Source of the DNA: Desulfobacter sp.
Lineage (GTDB): Bacteria > Desulfobacterota > Desulfobacteria > Desulfobacterales > Desulfobacteraceae
Reading direction: 5' to 3'
NCBI GenBank assembly: GCA_028768545.1
Contig: CP054838.1
Coordinates: forward strand, 1,729,501-1,793,500
DNA length: 64,000 nucleotides
Shown here: one piece after another, positions 36,806 to 44,111 of the stretch
Position numbering within the stretch: position 1 is the stretch's first letter
Layout: every line of letters begins with the position of its first letter
Translations under genes and position numbers: made by a program
The notes under the pieces: model-generated
Told to the model about the DNA's origin: nothing
Seen by the model: the letters and a program-made list of their open reading frames with translations, nothing else
Database searches by the model: none

Positions 36806-37990
36806 TTGATGTCCAATTGGCCGGGACGGATGAAAAGCGAAAGGCTTGAGACCGTTTGGATTCAGCTTTGTACAGATAGTTCGGTTGATATTCATGTTCG
36901 ATACTATCGAAGGTCCTGTGACCGCCGAAAAGGAAAAAGATATAAAGGTGCATACGCTGGTTTAATCCTTCTTGGAATCCATGATCGCTACTCGCCTGCT
37001 TTGGCTTCTATGGTGAGTTCTTGGTCAGCCTTATTAAGTTCTTTTGAAGAAGTCCGTCAAGTGCTTTGTGACCGTGGGATGACGTTGGGTATAAAGGTCA
37101 TCCGCAAACTGACCTATCGGTACGCAGAGCGGGCTCGAGCCGAACAACAAGCGGGCCGAATCCCATTAAATGATGGAGATTTACTTGAAGGGCGGCGAGT
37201 CGTTATCAGCACTGATGGTGGCCGCACTCGGCTCAGAGAGAAGAAAAGGGGACCAAAAACCCAAAAGGATAGAACCCGATTTCGTGGGGCATGGCGAGAA
37301 CCCAAGCTTTTGATCATTTATGTAGTGGACGCCCATGGAAAACAAGAAAAAAGCTTTTCACCATTTATTGATGGCTGTTTCAATGGACCGGATGGTGTAT
37401 TCCACTTGTTAAAGGGTTATTTGAACTCCCTTCATATTCAGAACTCAGACAAAATACTGTTTGTTGCAGATGGGGCACATTGGATTTGGAATCGAATCCC
37501 TGGACTGCTAAAAGCATTGGGTTTGGCTCCTGAGCGTGTGTATGAACTTCTCGATTTCTACCATGCAGTTGAGCATCTGGGTACAGTAGCAGGCTTAAGG
37601 AAGACCTGGTCATCCAAGGAACGCAAACGCTGGGTATTGAAGCAGCGAGGTCTTCTGCTGAAGGGAAAGGCGATTGAGGTGGTACAGGCCGTCCAGAAGC
37701 TTTGTAGAGGCAGAAACAGTAAGGCTATCAAGACGGAACGGGATTATTTTGTGCGCAATGAATTGAGGCTTAATTTCTCAACTGTAAAAGCGTTGAACTT
37801 ACCTATTGGCAGCGGTGCTATTGAAAGTTCGATTCGGAGAGTCGTGAATTTACGTCTTAAAGGTCCATGCATCTTTTGGTATCGGGAGAATGCAGAAAAA
37901 ATGATTATGCTGCGATCATTTTATAAAGCAGGGCGTTGGAACTGCCTGAAGCAGATGGCAAACATGCACAATCCAGTGCCAGCGGTATAA
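36806..37990 (+). CDS. IS transposase, main frame (ISKra4-like), copy 2
   Basis: A 394-residue DDE transposase body like copy 1. The frame is open back to the A8 tract at 36749-36756 (codons AAG ATC CAG GCC TCA directly after it), so the nominal TTG start is probably not the real one. It carries Tyr in GIHDRYSPA and Leu in KRWVLKQR, where copy 1 has changes. Confidence 0.82.
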   Translation: MMSNWPGRMKSERLETVWIQLCTDSSVDIHVRYYRRSCDRRKGKRYKGAYAGLILLGIHDRYSPALASMVSSWSALLSSFEEVRQVLCDRGMTLGIKVIRKLTYRYAERARAEQQAGRIPLNDGDLLEGRRVVISTDGGRTRLREKKRGPKTQKDRTRFRGAWREPKLLIIYVVDAHGKQEKSFSPFIDGCFNGPDGVFHLLKGYLNSLHIQNSDKILFVADGAHWIWNRIPGLLKALGLAPERVYELLDFYHAVEHLGTVAGLRKTWSSKERKRWVLKQRGLLLKGKAIEVVQAVQKLCRGRNSKAIKTERDYFVRNELRLNFSTVKALNLPIGSGAIESSIRRVVNLRLKGPCIFWYRENAEKMIMLRSFYKAGRWNCLKQMANMHNPVPAV

Positions 37991-38075
37991 CCGGGAAAAT
38001 GGGAATGCGCCCATGGTTATAATGCAGCCCGAGATATCTAAAAGTTTTAAAAGATTTGGAATGGCCGTAATTTCA

Positions 38076-39526
38076 GAGGGCGTTCAAAATTCTGTGTCAG
38101 TTGAATGAAAGCTGATATACTCAGCTAAATAAGGAGAACTGACATGACCGAAGAAAACACCGAATTTGATTTTCAAAAAGCCCTTAAAGGCATCCAGGAA
38201 GGTAAACCCTTCACAGGTAAGGGCGGCGTCCTTACATCATTAATCAAAAATCTTGCTGAAGCTGATCTTGAAGGAGAGTTGGAGTCCCATCTCGGGCAGG
38301 AAGTTTCTGCCAACCGCCGTAATGGAAAAAGCAAAAAGACCATTAAATCCCTGGATGGTAAATTTGAGCTGGAAACCCCGCGTGACAGGGCCGGAACCTT
38401 CTCTCCACAGATCGTCAAAAAACATCAGACAACGCTCAGCGATGAAATTGAAAGAAAGATAATAGCCCTTTACGGCCTGGGCATGAGTTATAATGATATG
38501 GCTTCCCATTTACAGGAAATCTATGGACTTGAGATTTCAAATGCCACTCTGAGCACCATTACCGATAAAATCATCCATACCGTCAAAGAATGGCAGGCCA
38601 GGCCGTTGGAAAATGTGTACCCAATCGTATGGCTTGATGCCATACATTATAAAGTACGAGAAAACGGAAAGGTCGGCAGCAAAGCCGTTTACACAATTCT
38701 TGGGGTGAATATCGAGGGCCGCAAAGAGGTTCTTGGGCTGTACATATCCGAGAATGAGGGTGCGAACTTCTGGCTGCAGGTGTTAACAGACCTTTCAAAC
38801 CGAGGGGTAAAAGATATCCTGATTGCCTGTGTTGATGGTCTAAAAGGTTTTCCCGAGGCCATTGAGACCATATTCCCGGACACAGAAGTTCAACTCTGCG
38901 TAGTCCACCAGATCCGAAATTCATTGAAATACGTTGGTTCCAAAAATAAAAAGGAATTTATGGCAGATCTAAAACGTGTTTATAAAGCGGTCAATAAGGA
39001 TCTGGCCGAAGAAGAACTGGATATCTTGGAAAATAAATGGAATGACAAATACCCGATTGTGATAAAATCCTGGCGGAACAACTGGGAACGCCTCAGTCAT
39101 TTCTTTAAATATCCAGAAGAGATTCGACGGATAATATACACCACAAATACCATTGAGGCTGTGCATCGACAGTTTCGAAAACTGACCAAAACAAAGGGAT
39201 CATTCCCGAACCAGGACAGCCTGTTAAAACTGCTTTACATGGGGATCCAGAACGCCAGTAAAAAATGGACAATGCCGATTCAAAATTGGTCACTGACAAT
39301 TTCCCAGTTGGCAATTTTCTTTGAAGGCCGGCTGGATAAAGAGCTGGGAATTTGATAGGGATTTATTTACAGATGGAAAAGATGGTTCCAGGAACTCCGC
39401 TCCAGCAAAAGTCAACTCCTCCGACGTGGCTGATTGAAGGCCCATTCTCGGACCTGACTTTTACTTCCGCTGGCGCTGAGGCAGATCCGGGAACCGAAAC
39501 CGTGACACAGAATTCTGAACATTCCC
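38076..39526 (+). mobile_element. IS256-family insertion sequence, copy C (1451 bp)
   Basis: Target duplication taatttca (38068-38075 and 39527-39534), inside the ISAs1 transposase gene only 55 bp from the ISKra4-like copy's duplication. Confidence 0.93.
38144..39355 (+). CDS. IS256 family transposase, copy C
   Basis: 403 residues, DDE triad intact, consensus ERLSHFF. Private changes are Asp for Ala in LAEADLEGELES and Glu for Lys in KFELETP. Confidence 0.93.
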   Translation: MTEENTEFDFQKALKGIQEGKPFTGKGGVLTSLIKNLAEADLEGELESHLGQEVSANRRNGKSKKTIKSLDGKFELETPRDRAGTFSPQIVKKHQTTLSDEIERKIIALYGLGMSYNDMASHLQEIYGLEISNATLSTITDKIIHTVKEWQARPLENVYPIVWLDAIHYKVRENGKVGSKAVYTILGVNIEGRKEVLGLYISENEGANFWLQVLTDLSNRGVKDILIACVDGLKGFPEAIETIFPDTEVQLCVVHQIRNSLKYVGSKNKKEFMADLKRVYKAVNKDLAEEELDILENKWNDKYPIVIKSWRNNWERLSHFFKYPEEIRRIIYTTNTIEAVHRQFRKLTKTKGSFPNQDSLLKLLYMGIQNASKKWTMPIQNWSLTISQLAIFFEGRLDKELGI

Positions 39527-40086
39527 TAATTTCATTTGATTTTTCTTCGGTTTTTAATTGCCCTAAAACCACTTTATTAGACGAAGCCCACGCACTGATC
39601 ATATGAATGGCTTTCTTATCATTGGAGGTATCGTGTGAACGCCTTAGAGTTTTGCCGTCGATTGCAATGACTTGACCTTTGGTCATCTTTGCAACCGACT
39701 GAACCCAGTGCATAAAACTGCTCTGAAATTCATTCGGGTTCATCCTTTCAAAAATTCTGCCAAAGGTGTCATGGGAGGGTATCCCATGGGGAAGGCTTAG
39801 AAATTTTGACAACCACCTTTTTCTCTTTTTGCCAAAGTTTTCAATTTGCTCATAAGTGTCTGCGCCAGCAACTACCGCACAAATTGCGATGATGACGACA
39901 TCAATTAAATTATGAAGCTTATTGTGGTGTCTGGGGTCCTGAATATTGTCAAAAAAAGTTTCAAGAGATTTTTTTTTCGTTCATTGGCAACTCCTTGTGT
40001 TTATTGCCATATATATCGTATCTGTGCAGCGATGTCTAGGAAAATTTTGTTCGATGCTCATATACTATAGCAAGCCAGGAGAGCCA

Positions 40087-40224
40087 GGCTGGGATAGGGT
40101 GAAGGGGGTGGCGTGGCGTAAATGAGCGGCCCGCCAGGACGGCATAGGTCCGATCATTTCCGCTTCTTAAGCGGTCAGGACGACCGCTTAAGATTTAACG
40201 GAATCCCCCTCACCTATTCCAGCC
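40087..40224. repeat. 138-bp imperfect palindrome inside the ISAs1 element
   Basis: Outer arms GGCTGGGATAGGGTGAAGGG... (40087-40109) and CCCCCTCACCTATTCCAGCC (40205-40224) enclose a perfect 11-bp stem-loop CTTAAGCGGTC-AGGAC-GACCGCTTAAG (40166-40192). It looks like a MITE or REP-type hairpin lodged between the IS end and its transposase start. Origin unknown. Confidence 0.6.
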
Positions 40225-40273
40225 GGGTAAGGACGAATCTTAATAAAAGTTACATGCGATGACCCTGTCAACT

Positions 40274-41314
40274 TCATGTGAACGCGTTGCCAGTCTGTTG
40301 TTCGTTCCCACCTCCTTTTTTATAGAGGCGGTCGAGAGGGTTCTGCACCCGATGAATATCCTTGCGCATGACATGGGTATATATTTCCGTGGTTTTTACA
40401 TCAGCGTGCCCGAGAAGTTCTTGCAAGACGCGGATGTTCACACCATGCTCAAGCATATGAGTGGCAAAAGAGTGACGCAGGGTGTGGACGGTGGCTCGTT
40501 TATCAATATCGGATTTTGCCACCGCCGTTTTTACTGCTTTTTGTAATCCTGACTCAAGAACATGGTGACGCCGCTCGATCTTACTACGCGGATCAATAGA
40601 GCGGGAACGAGCAGGAAAGACATACTGCCACCCGGTTTTTTTTGCCGCGTTTTTATACTTTTTTGCCAGGGCATTGGGCAGATACACAGCACCAAAGCCC
40701 TCATCAAGATCCTGTTGGTGGAGACTTTTTACACGCGCAATTTGCTGCAACAGTTCCTCTACGACCATTTTAGGAAGATAGGTGGTACGGTCTTTTCCGC
40801 CCTTGCCATCTCTGACATAAATCTGACCCTGCCCAAAATCCACATCCTGGATGCGCAGCCTGATACACTCCATAAGCCGGATGCCGGACCCGTAGATCAG
40901 TCTCGCCATCAGCATGTGTGTGCCACGCATATGATCCAATACGCTTTTCACCTCCTTTTCTGTCAAAACAGTTGGCGGCCGTCTTTTCCGTTTTGAGCGA
41001 ACAGGTGCGATTGAGGCATCAAGAGGGTTTAACAGAACATCACGGTAGAGAAATACCAGGGCATTAAGTGCCTGCCTCTGGGTAGAGGCGGCTACTTTTT
41101 CATGGGTAGCAAGGTGGGAGAGAAAACGCTCAATTTCTTTTTCCCCCATATCCTTTGGATGGACTTTTTTTTCAAAAAAATAGATATAGCGCATAATCCA
41201 TTGGCAATAGGTCCTTTCTGTGGACCTTGCATAATGATAATAGCGCAACGTTTCGCGGACTTGGTCAAGCAGCTTAAAGTTTGGATTAGGAGTGAATTTT
41301 TTCTTGTTTTCCAT
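40274..41314 (-). CDS. intI: Integron integrase IntI (tyrosine recombinase)
   Basis: A 346-residue site-specific recombinase that excises and inserts gene cassettes at attI/attC. The N-terminal SAM-like domain is LLDQVRETLRYYHYARSTER. The catalytic domain has Arg (YGSGIRLMECIRLRI), HTLRHSFATHML (HxxR), LLGHADVKTTEIYTHV (His, Tyr). The extra IntI-specific segment is present (GFGAVYLPNALAKKYKNAAK ... WQYVFPARSRSIDPRSK ... RRHHV), which separates IntI from XerC/D. The ATG at 41314 starts MENKKKFTPNPNFKLLDQV; a longer frame to 41458 has no support. Cassettes lie upstream and divergent, as in classical integrons. The gene is intact. An ISAs1 insertion ends exactly at its stop codon. Confidence 0.93.
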   Translation of the reverse strand: MENKKKFTPNPNFKLLDQVRETLRYYHYARSTERTYCQWIMRYIYFFEKKVHPKDMGEKEIERFLSHLATHEKVAASTQRQALNALVFLYRDVLLNPLDASIAPVRSKRKRRPPTVLTEKEVKSVLDHMRGTHMLMARLIYGSGIRLMECIRLRIQDVDFGQGQIYVRDGKGGKDRTTYLPKMVVEELLQQIARVKSLHQQDLDEGFGAVYLPNALAKKYKNAAKKTGWQYVFPARSRSIDPRSKIERRHHVLESGLQKAVKTAVAKSDIDKRATVHTLRHSFATHMLEHGVNIRVLQELLGHADVKTTEIYTHVMRKDIHRVQNPLDRLYKKGGGNEQQTGNAFT

Positions 41315-41399
41315 GGCAACCATGATAATACTTGTTCTCATGGAGAATGTAAAGAATGGCTTGATATCCTGGAATAAGTTTTCCAGTTTAACAACAGTA

Positions 41400-41476
41400 A
41401 TCAAAAATAATATGGAAAATATTTGCAGAGATAAGGCTATATGATGTAAAGTTTCCAATTATTATCACTGTTGGAC
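41400..41476 (+). other. Presumed attI and first cassette junction
   Basis: The sequence GTTGGAC (41470-41476) matches the complement of the first cassette's own R'' box GCCCAAC in 6 of 7 positions and marks the crossover G|TTGGAC. The attI site should therefore lie just left of it, between intI and cassette 1. The left border is a guess. Confidence 0.55.
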
Positions 41477-41501
41477 GTCGTAATAAACATATGGAGGTTT
41501 A

Positions 41502-42213
41502 ATGCCAACTTTTATAAATGATAATTTCTCTCTCTTTTATAATGAAAAGGGTTCCGGCCAGCTTTTATTGATACTTCCCGGAAATACAGCGTCTTCCGCA
41601 TGTCATGAGGGAGAACTGGATCATTTTGGGAAATACTATCATACAGTATCTTTGGATTTTCGAGGAACAGGTAAGTCACAGCGTTTATCATCATGGCAGG
41701 ATGATTGGTGGGATAAGTGTGCAAAACTGCGTGGTTATGGGAACAAGTGGTGGGGCGAATATAGCATTGCTTCTCGCAATCAAATATCCTGAACAAGTTA
41801 CAGGAGTCATAGCAGATAGCTGTGCCGAATTATTTTCACCAAAGGATTTGCGTAAGGAAGTAGCGAACAGAGAATTACGTACCAAAGATCAGATAGACTT
41901 TTGGGAATATGCAAATGGTGATGACTGGGAAGATGTCGTGAACGAAGACAGTAAGCTATTGTTGAGTTTTGCGGATAGGGGTGGGAATCTTTTTGACGGA
42001 AGGCTGGACGCTATAAACTGCCCTGTTCTTCTTACCGGCAGTTTAAAAGATTCTTTTATTACTGATATTGGTGAACAGAACATACGTATGGCCAAACAAA
42101 TTCAAAATTGCATCACCTTCTTAAGTAATGACGGAGAGCACCCTTTTATGTGGACGTGTCCCGATGTATTTCGATTTGTGTCTTATCAGTTTCTGAAAGA
42201 ATGGGGTAAGTGA
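41502..42213 (+). pseudogene. Cassette 1: alpha/beta hydrolase with internal deletion/frameshift
   Basis: The N-terminal frame (MPTFINDNFSLFYNEKGSGQ ... VSLDFRGTGKSQRLSSWQDD) gives way near 41715 to another frame. That frame has the nucleophile elbow VVMGTSGGANIALLLAIKYP and later Asp (TGSLKDSF) and His (NDGEHPFMW) of an alpha/beta hydrolase. Roughly 20-30 codons appear to be missing between them along with the frame change. The ORF sits between cassette junctions at 41470 and 42272. An ATATGGAGG ribosome site precedes the ATG. Confidence 0.75.
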
Positions 42214-42219
42214 TAGCAC

Positions 42220-42278
42220 GCCCAACCAAAAAATTCAGCGGACGCAAAAAGCCGCGCCGCTGATTTAAATCGTTCTGT
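42220..42278 (+). other. attC recombination site of cassette 1
   Basis: Exactly 59 bases long. The R'' box GCCCAAC (fits RYYYAAC) comes first, then AAATTCAGCGGACGC...GCGCCGCTGATTT as the folded L''/L' stem. The R' crossover box G|TTCTGT (42272) follows. The layout matches the classical 59-base element almost line by line. Confidence 0.85.
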
Positions 42279-42304
42279 GTTTTGTGCAAATACTAAAATT
42301 TGTG

Positions 42305-42332
42305 TTGCGCATTGCGCATCATGCTGTATACT
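42305..42332 (+). promoter_or_regulatory. Promoter inside the higBA cassette, with overlapping palindrome
   Basis: TTGCGC (42305-42310), a 16-base spacer and TATACT (42327-42332). The start of transcription would fall at about 42339, the higB ATG itself, implying a leaderless or near-leaderless message. The near-palindrome GCGCATTGCGC (42307-42317) overlaps the -35 box and is a candidate HigA operator. Confidence 0.6.
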
Positions 42333-42338
42333 TAACTC

Positions 42339-42617
42339 ATGATAAAAACCTTTAAACACAAAGGGCTGCGTAAGTTCTTTGAAACTGGTAAGTTGTCAGG
42401 TATTCAACCCGGGCACAAACAAAAGCTCAGAATTCGACTGATCGCACTTGATACGGCAACATGCATAGAAGATATGAATACTCCCGGTTGGCGGCTCCAT
42501 AGTTTAAAAGGTGATCGCCAAGGATTATGGGCGATTGATGTAAACAAAAACTGGCGTATCGTTTTTGAGTTTAAAGATGGGAATGCCTATATTGTAGATT
42601 ATGAGGATTATCACTAA
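42339..42617 (+). CDS. higB: HigB/RelE-type toxin (cassette 2)
   Basis: A 92-residue toxin of the RelE superfamily, HigB branch, expected to cleave mRNA on the ribosome. Diagnostic segments are MIKTFKHKGLRKFFETGKLS at the N-terminus, PGWRLHSLKGDRQGLWAIDV and NWRIVFEFKDGNAYIVDYEDYH at the C-terminus. The toxin precedes its antitoxin, the order typical of higBA, and overlaps it by one base (TAATG). It sits inside an integron cassette with its own promoter, as do many toxin-antitoxin cassettes that stabilise chromosomal integrons. Confidence 0.92.
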   Translation: MIKTFKHKGLRKFFETGKLSGIQPGHKQKLRIRLIALDTATCIEDMNTPGWRLHSLKGDRQGLWAIDVNKNWRIVFEFKDGNAYIVDYEDYH

Positions 42618-42907
42618 TGGCCATGTATAACCCTCCCCACCCTGGGGAATTCATCAAAGAAGTTTATTTGGAGCCTTTAAATGTATCGCCCCGCAGCGTT
42701 GCTTTACAACTCAAGGTTTCGCCTTCAACCTTCTCAAGGCTCATTAAAGGACAGAGTGCAATCAGTCCTGGAATGGCTCTACGACTATCAAAATGCTTGG
42801 GCCGTAGTCCTGAAAGTTGGCTTCGTATGCAGGACAGCTATGACCTTTGGCAAGCTAAACAAAGTATCGATCTTTCTGAAATAGAGCCACTATCAATTCC
42901 AGCTTAA
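42617..42907 (+). CDS. higA: HigA-type antitoxin, XRE family (cassette 2)
   Basis: A 96-residue antitoxin with a helix-turn-helix domain. HPGEFIKEVYLEPLNVSPRS, VALQLKVSPSTFSRLIKGQS and AISPGMALRLSKCLGRSPESWLRMQ are the standard HigA/VapI-like segments. It neutralises HigB and probably represses the pair from the palindrome upstream. Both genes are intact. Confidence 0.92.
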   Translation: MAMYNPPHPGEFIKEVYLEPLNVSPRSVALQLKVSPSTFSRLIKGQSAISPGMALRLSKCLGRSPESWLRMQDSYDLWQAKQSIDLSEIEPLSIPA

Positions 42908-42926
42908 GTAATTTGTCGAAAACCAC

Positions 42927-43023
42927 ACAGAACCCATCACTGGACGGGACCGCGAGCAGCTCAGCCGCCTTTTTCAAGTGCTGTGGCGCGGCCCGTCAGT
43001 TCAACCGTTATTTTTATAGCAAA
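42927..43023 (+). other. attC recombination site of cassette 2
   Basis: About 97 bases. The R'' box ACAGAAC is the exact complement of the cassette's own left end GTTCTGT at 42272, the pairing an excised circular cassette must show. Stem arms CTGGACGGG / CCCGTCAG and CCGCG / CGCGG follow. The next crossover is at G|TTATTT (43017). The boxes deviate from the RYYYAAC consensus, but the complementarity is convincing. Confidence 0.75.
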
Positions 43024-43091
43024 AAAGGGCAGTCCCATGTTATTCGATGTATGTAACTACAATACGGGTTTTATGGAATGGAGAAACAAGT

Positions 43092-44099
43092 TTGACTGAA
43101 AACAAACAAATCGAAATCTATCAAAGCGAAGATGGCCAGACGCAAATTCAGGTCCGCCTTGAAAAAGAAACCATCTGGCTTTCACAGGCTCAGATGGCAG
43201 AACTCTTCGATAAAAATTCCGATACAATCGGCCTGCATTTAAAAAATATTTATAAATCCGGCGAATTGGAACAACCGGCAACGACCGAGGAATCCTCGGT
43301 AGTTCGTCAGGAAGGCAAACGTCAGGTTCGCAGGAAAATTAAGTTTTACAATCTTGATGCCATAATTTCGGTTGGTTACAGGGTTAATTCAAAAAAAGGG
43401 ACTCGATTCAGAATATGGGCCACTCAGCGCCTGAAAGAATACCTTGTCAAGGGGTACAGCATCAATCAACAGCGTTTCAAACAGAATGCTGTTGAACTTC
43501 AACATGCAATGGCATTAATTCAGAAAGCTGCTCAATCGCCCTCTATGAAGACAGATATGGGACGAGGTCTTGTTGATATCCTCAGTCGATACACTCAGAC
43601 CTTTCTATGGCTGCAACAGTATGATGAAGGATTGCTTAAAGAACCGGAAGGTCAAACTGGTGGCAAACTTGTGAACCCTGAAGATGCAATGGACTCGCTC
43701 TTAGAACTGAAAAAGCAACTAAAAGCCAAGGGGAAAGCTTCGGATTTATTCGCAAATCCATCTCACAGGGACAGTCTTGGCGCTATATTCGGAAACCTTG
43801 ACCAAAGTGTATTTGGTCAACCAGCTTATCCGACAATTGAAAGTAAGGCTGCTCATCTACTTTATTTTGTGGTTAAAAATCACCCTTTTACTGATGGAAA
43901 CAAACGGAGTGGTGCTTTTTTACTTGTAGATTTTTTACATCGAAATGGTCGTCTATTGTCCGATGCCGGGCAACCAGTGATTAATGACACTGGGCTTGCG
44001 GCACTCACATTATTGGTCGCAGAATCTGATCCAAAACAGAAAGACACATTAATCAAATTGATAATGAATCTCCTTTGTCAAAACCAACAAATCAAATGA
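43092..44099 (+). CDS. RhuM-like N-domain plus Fic/DOC domain protein (cassette 3)
   Basis: A 335-residue protein from the TTG at 43092, which follows GGAG at ideal distance; an ATG at 43047 is the alternative. The first half is a RhuM-type region (WLSQAQMAELFDKNSDTIGLHLKNIY ... KFYNLDAIISVGYRVNSKKG). The second half is a Fic/DOC domain with the catalytic loop HPFTDGNKRSGAFL. Fic enzymes transfer AMP or other groups onto target proteins; DOC members act as toxins. No inhibitory antitoxin motif or separate antitoxin was recognised. It is the third integron cassette. Its 3' attC region was hit by an IS256 copy. Confidence 0.85.
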   Translation: MTENKQIEIYQSEDGQTQIQVRLEKETIWLSQAQMAELFDKNSDTIGLHLKNIYKSGELEQPATTEESSVVRQEGKRQVRRKIKFYNLDAIISVGYRVNSKKGTRFRIWATQRLKEYLVKGYSINQQRFKQNAVELQHAMALIQKAAQSPSMKTDMGRGLVDILSRYTQTFLWLQQYDEGLLKEPEGQTGGKLVNPEDAMDSLLELKKQLKAKGKASDLFANPSHRDSLGAIFGNLDQSVFGQPAYPTIESKAAHLLYFVVKNHPFTDGNKRSGAFLLVDFLHRNGRLLSDAGQPVINDTGLAALTLLVAESDPKQKDTLIKLIMNLLCQNQQIK

Positions 44100-44111
44100 A
44101 GCGGATAATAC

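Larger units (their letters stand above)
36490..38012 (+). mobile_element. Insertion sequence, ISKra4-like, copy 2 (1523 bp)
   Basis: Perfect 8-bp target duplication atggttat (36482-36489 and 38013-38020). Terminal inverted repeats start GGGCGCATTCCCATTTTCCC and share about 24 bp. Inserted in the ISAs1 transposase gene. This copy defines the true ends of the element. Confidence 0.92.
35875..39984 (-). pseudogene. ISAs1 family transposase, split by two IS and frameshifted
   Basis: Pieces in order are 39984-39535 (SLETFFDNIQDPRHHNKLHN ... VIAIDGKTLRRSHDTSNDKK ... LKTEEKSNEI), 38067-38013 plus TSD (TAIPNLLKLLDISGCIITID), and 36481-35875 (AMGTQKKIAETIINKGCDYV ... RHWGIENSVHWVLDIAF). Joined across the IS they make a continuous DDE transposase (VIAIDGK, TIDAMG, GIENSVHW). 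The ATG at 39984 after AAGGAG is separated from the body by an A9 run that puts it out of frame. The element is not autonomous. Confidence 0.88.
35819..40267 (-). mobile_element. ISAs1-family insertion sequence, invaded by two other IS (1459 bp without them)
   Basis: A 10-bp target duplication tcaacttcat flanks it (35809-35818 and 40268-40277). The ends CAGGGCTCACGCATGTAA and TTACATGCGATGACCCTG are imperfect inverted repeats. The original insertion lies at the very end of the integron integrase gene. It contains the ISKra4-like copy 2 (36490-38012) and IS256 copy C (38076-39526), each with its own 8-bp duplication. The ISAs1 element therefore arrived first. Confidence 0.85.
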
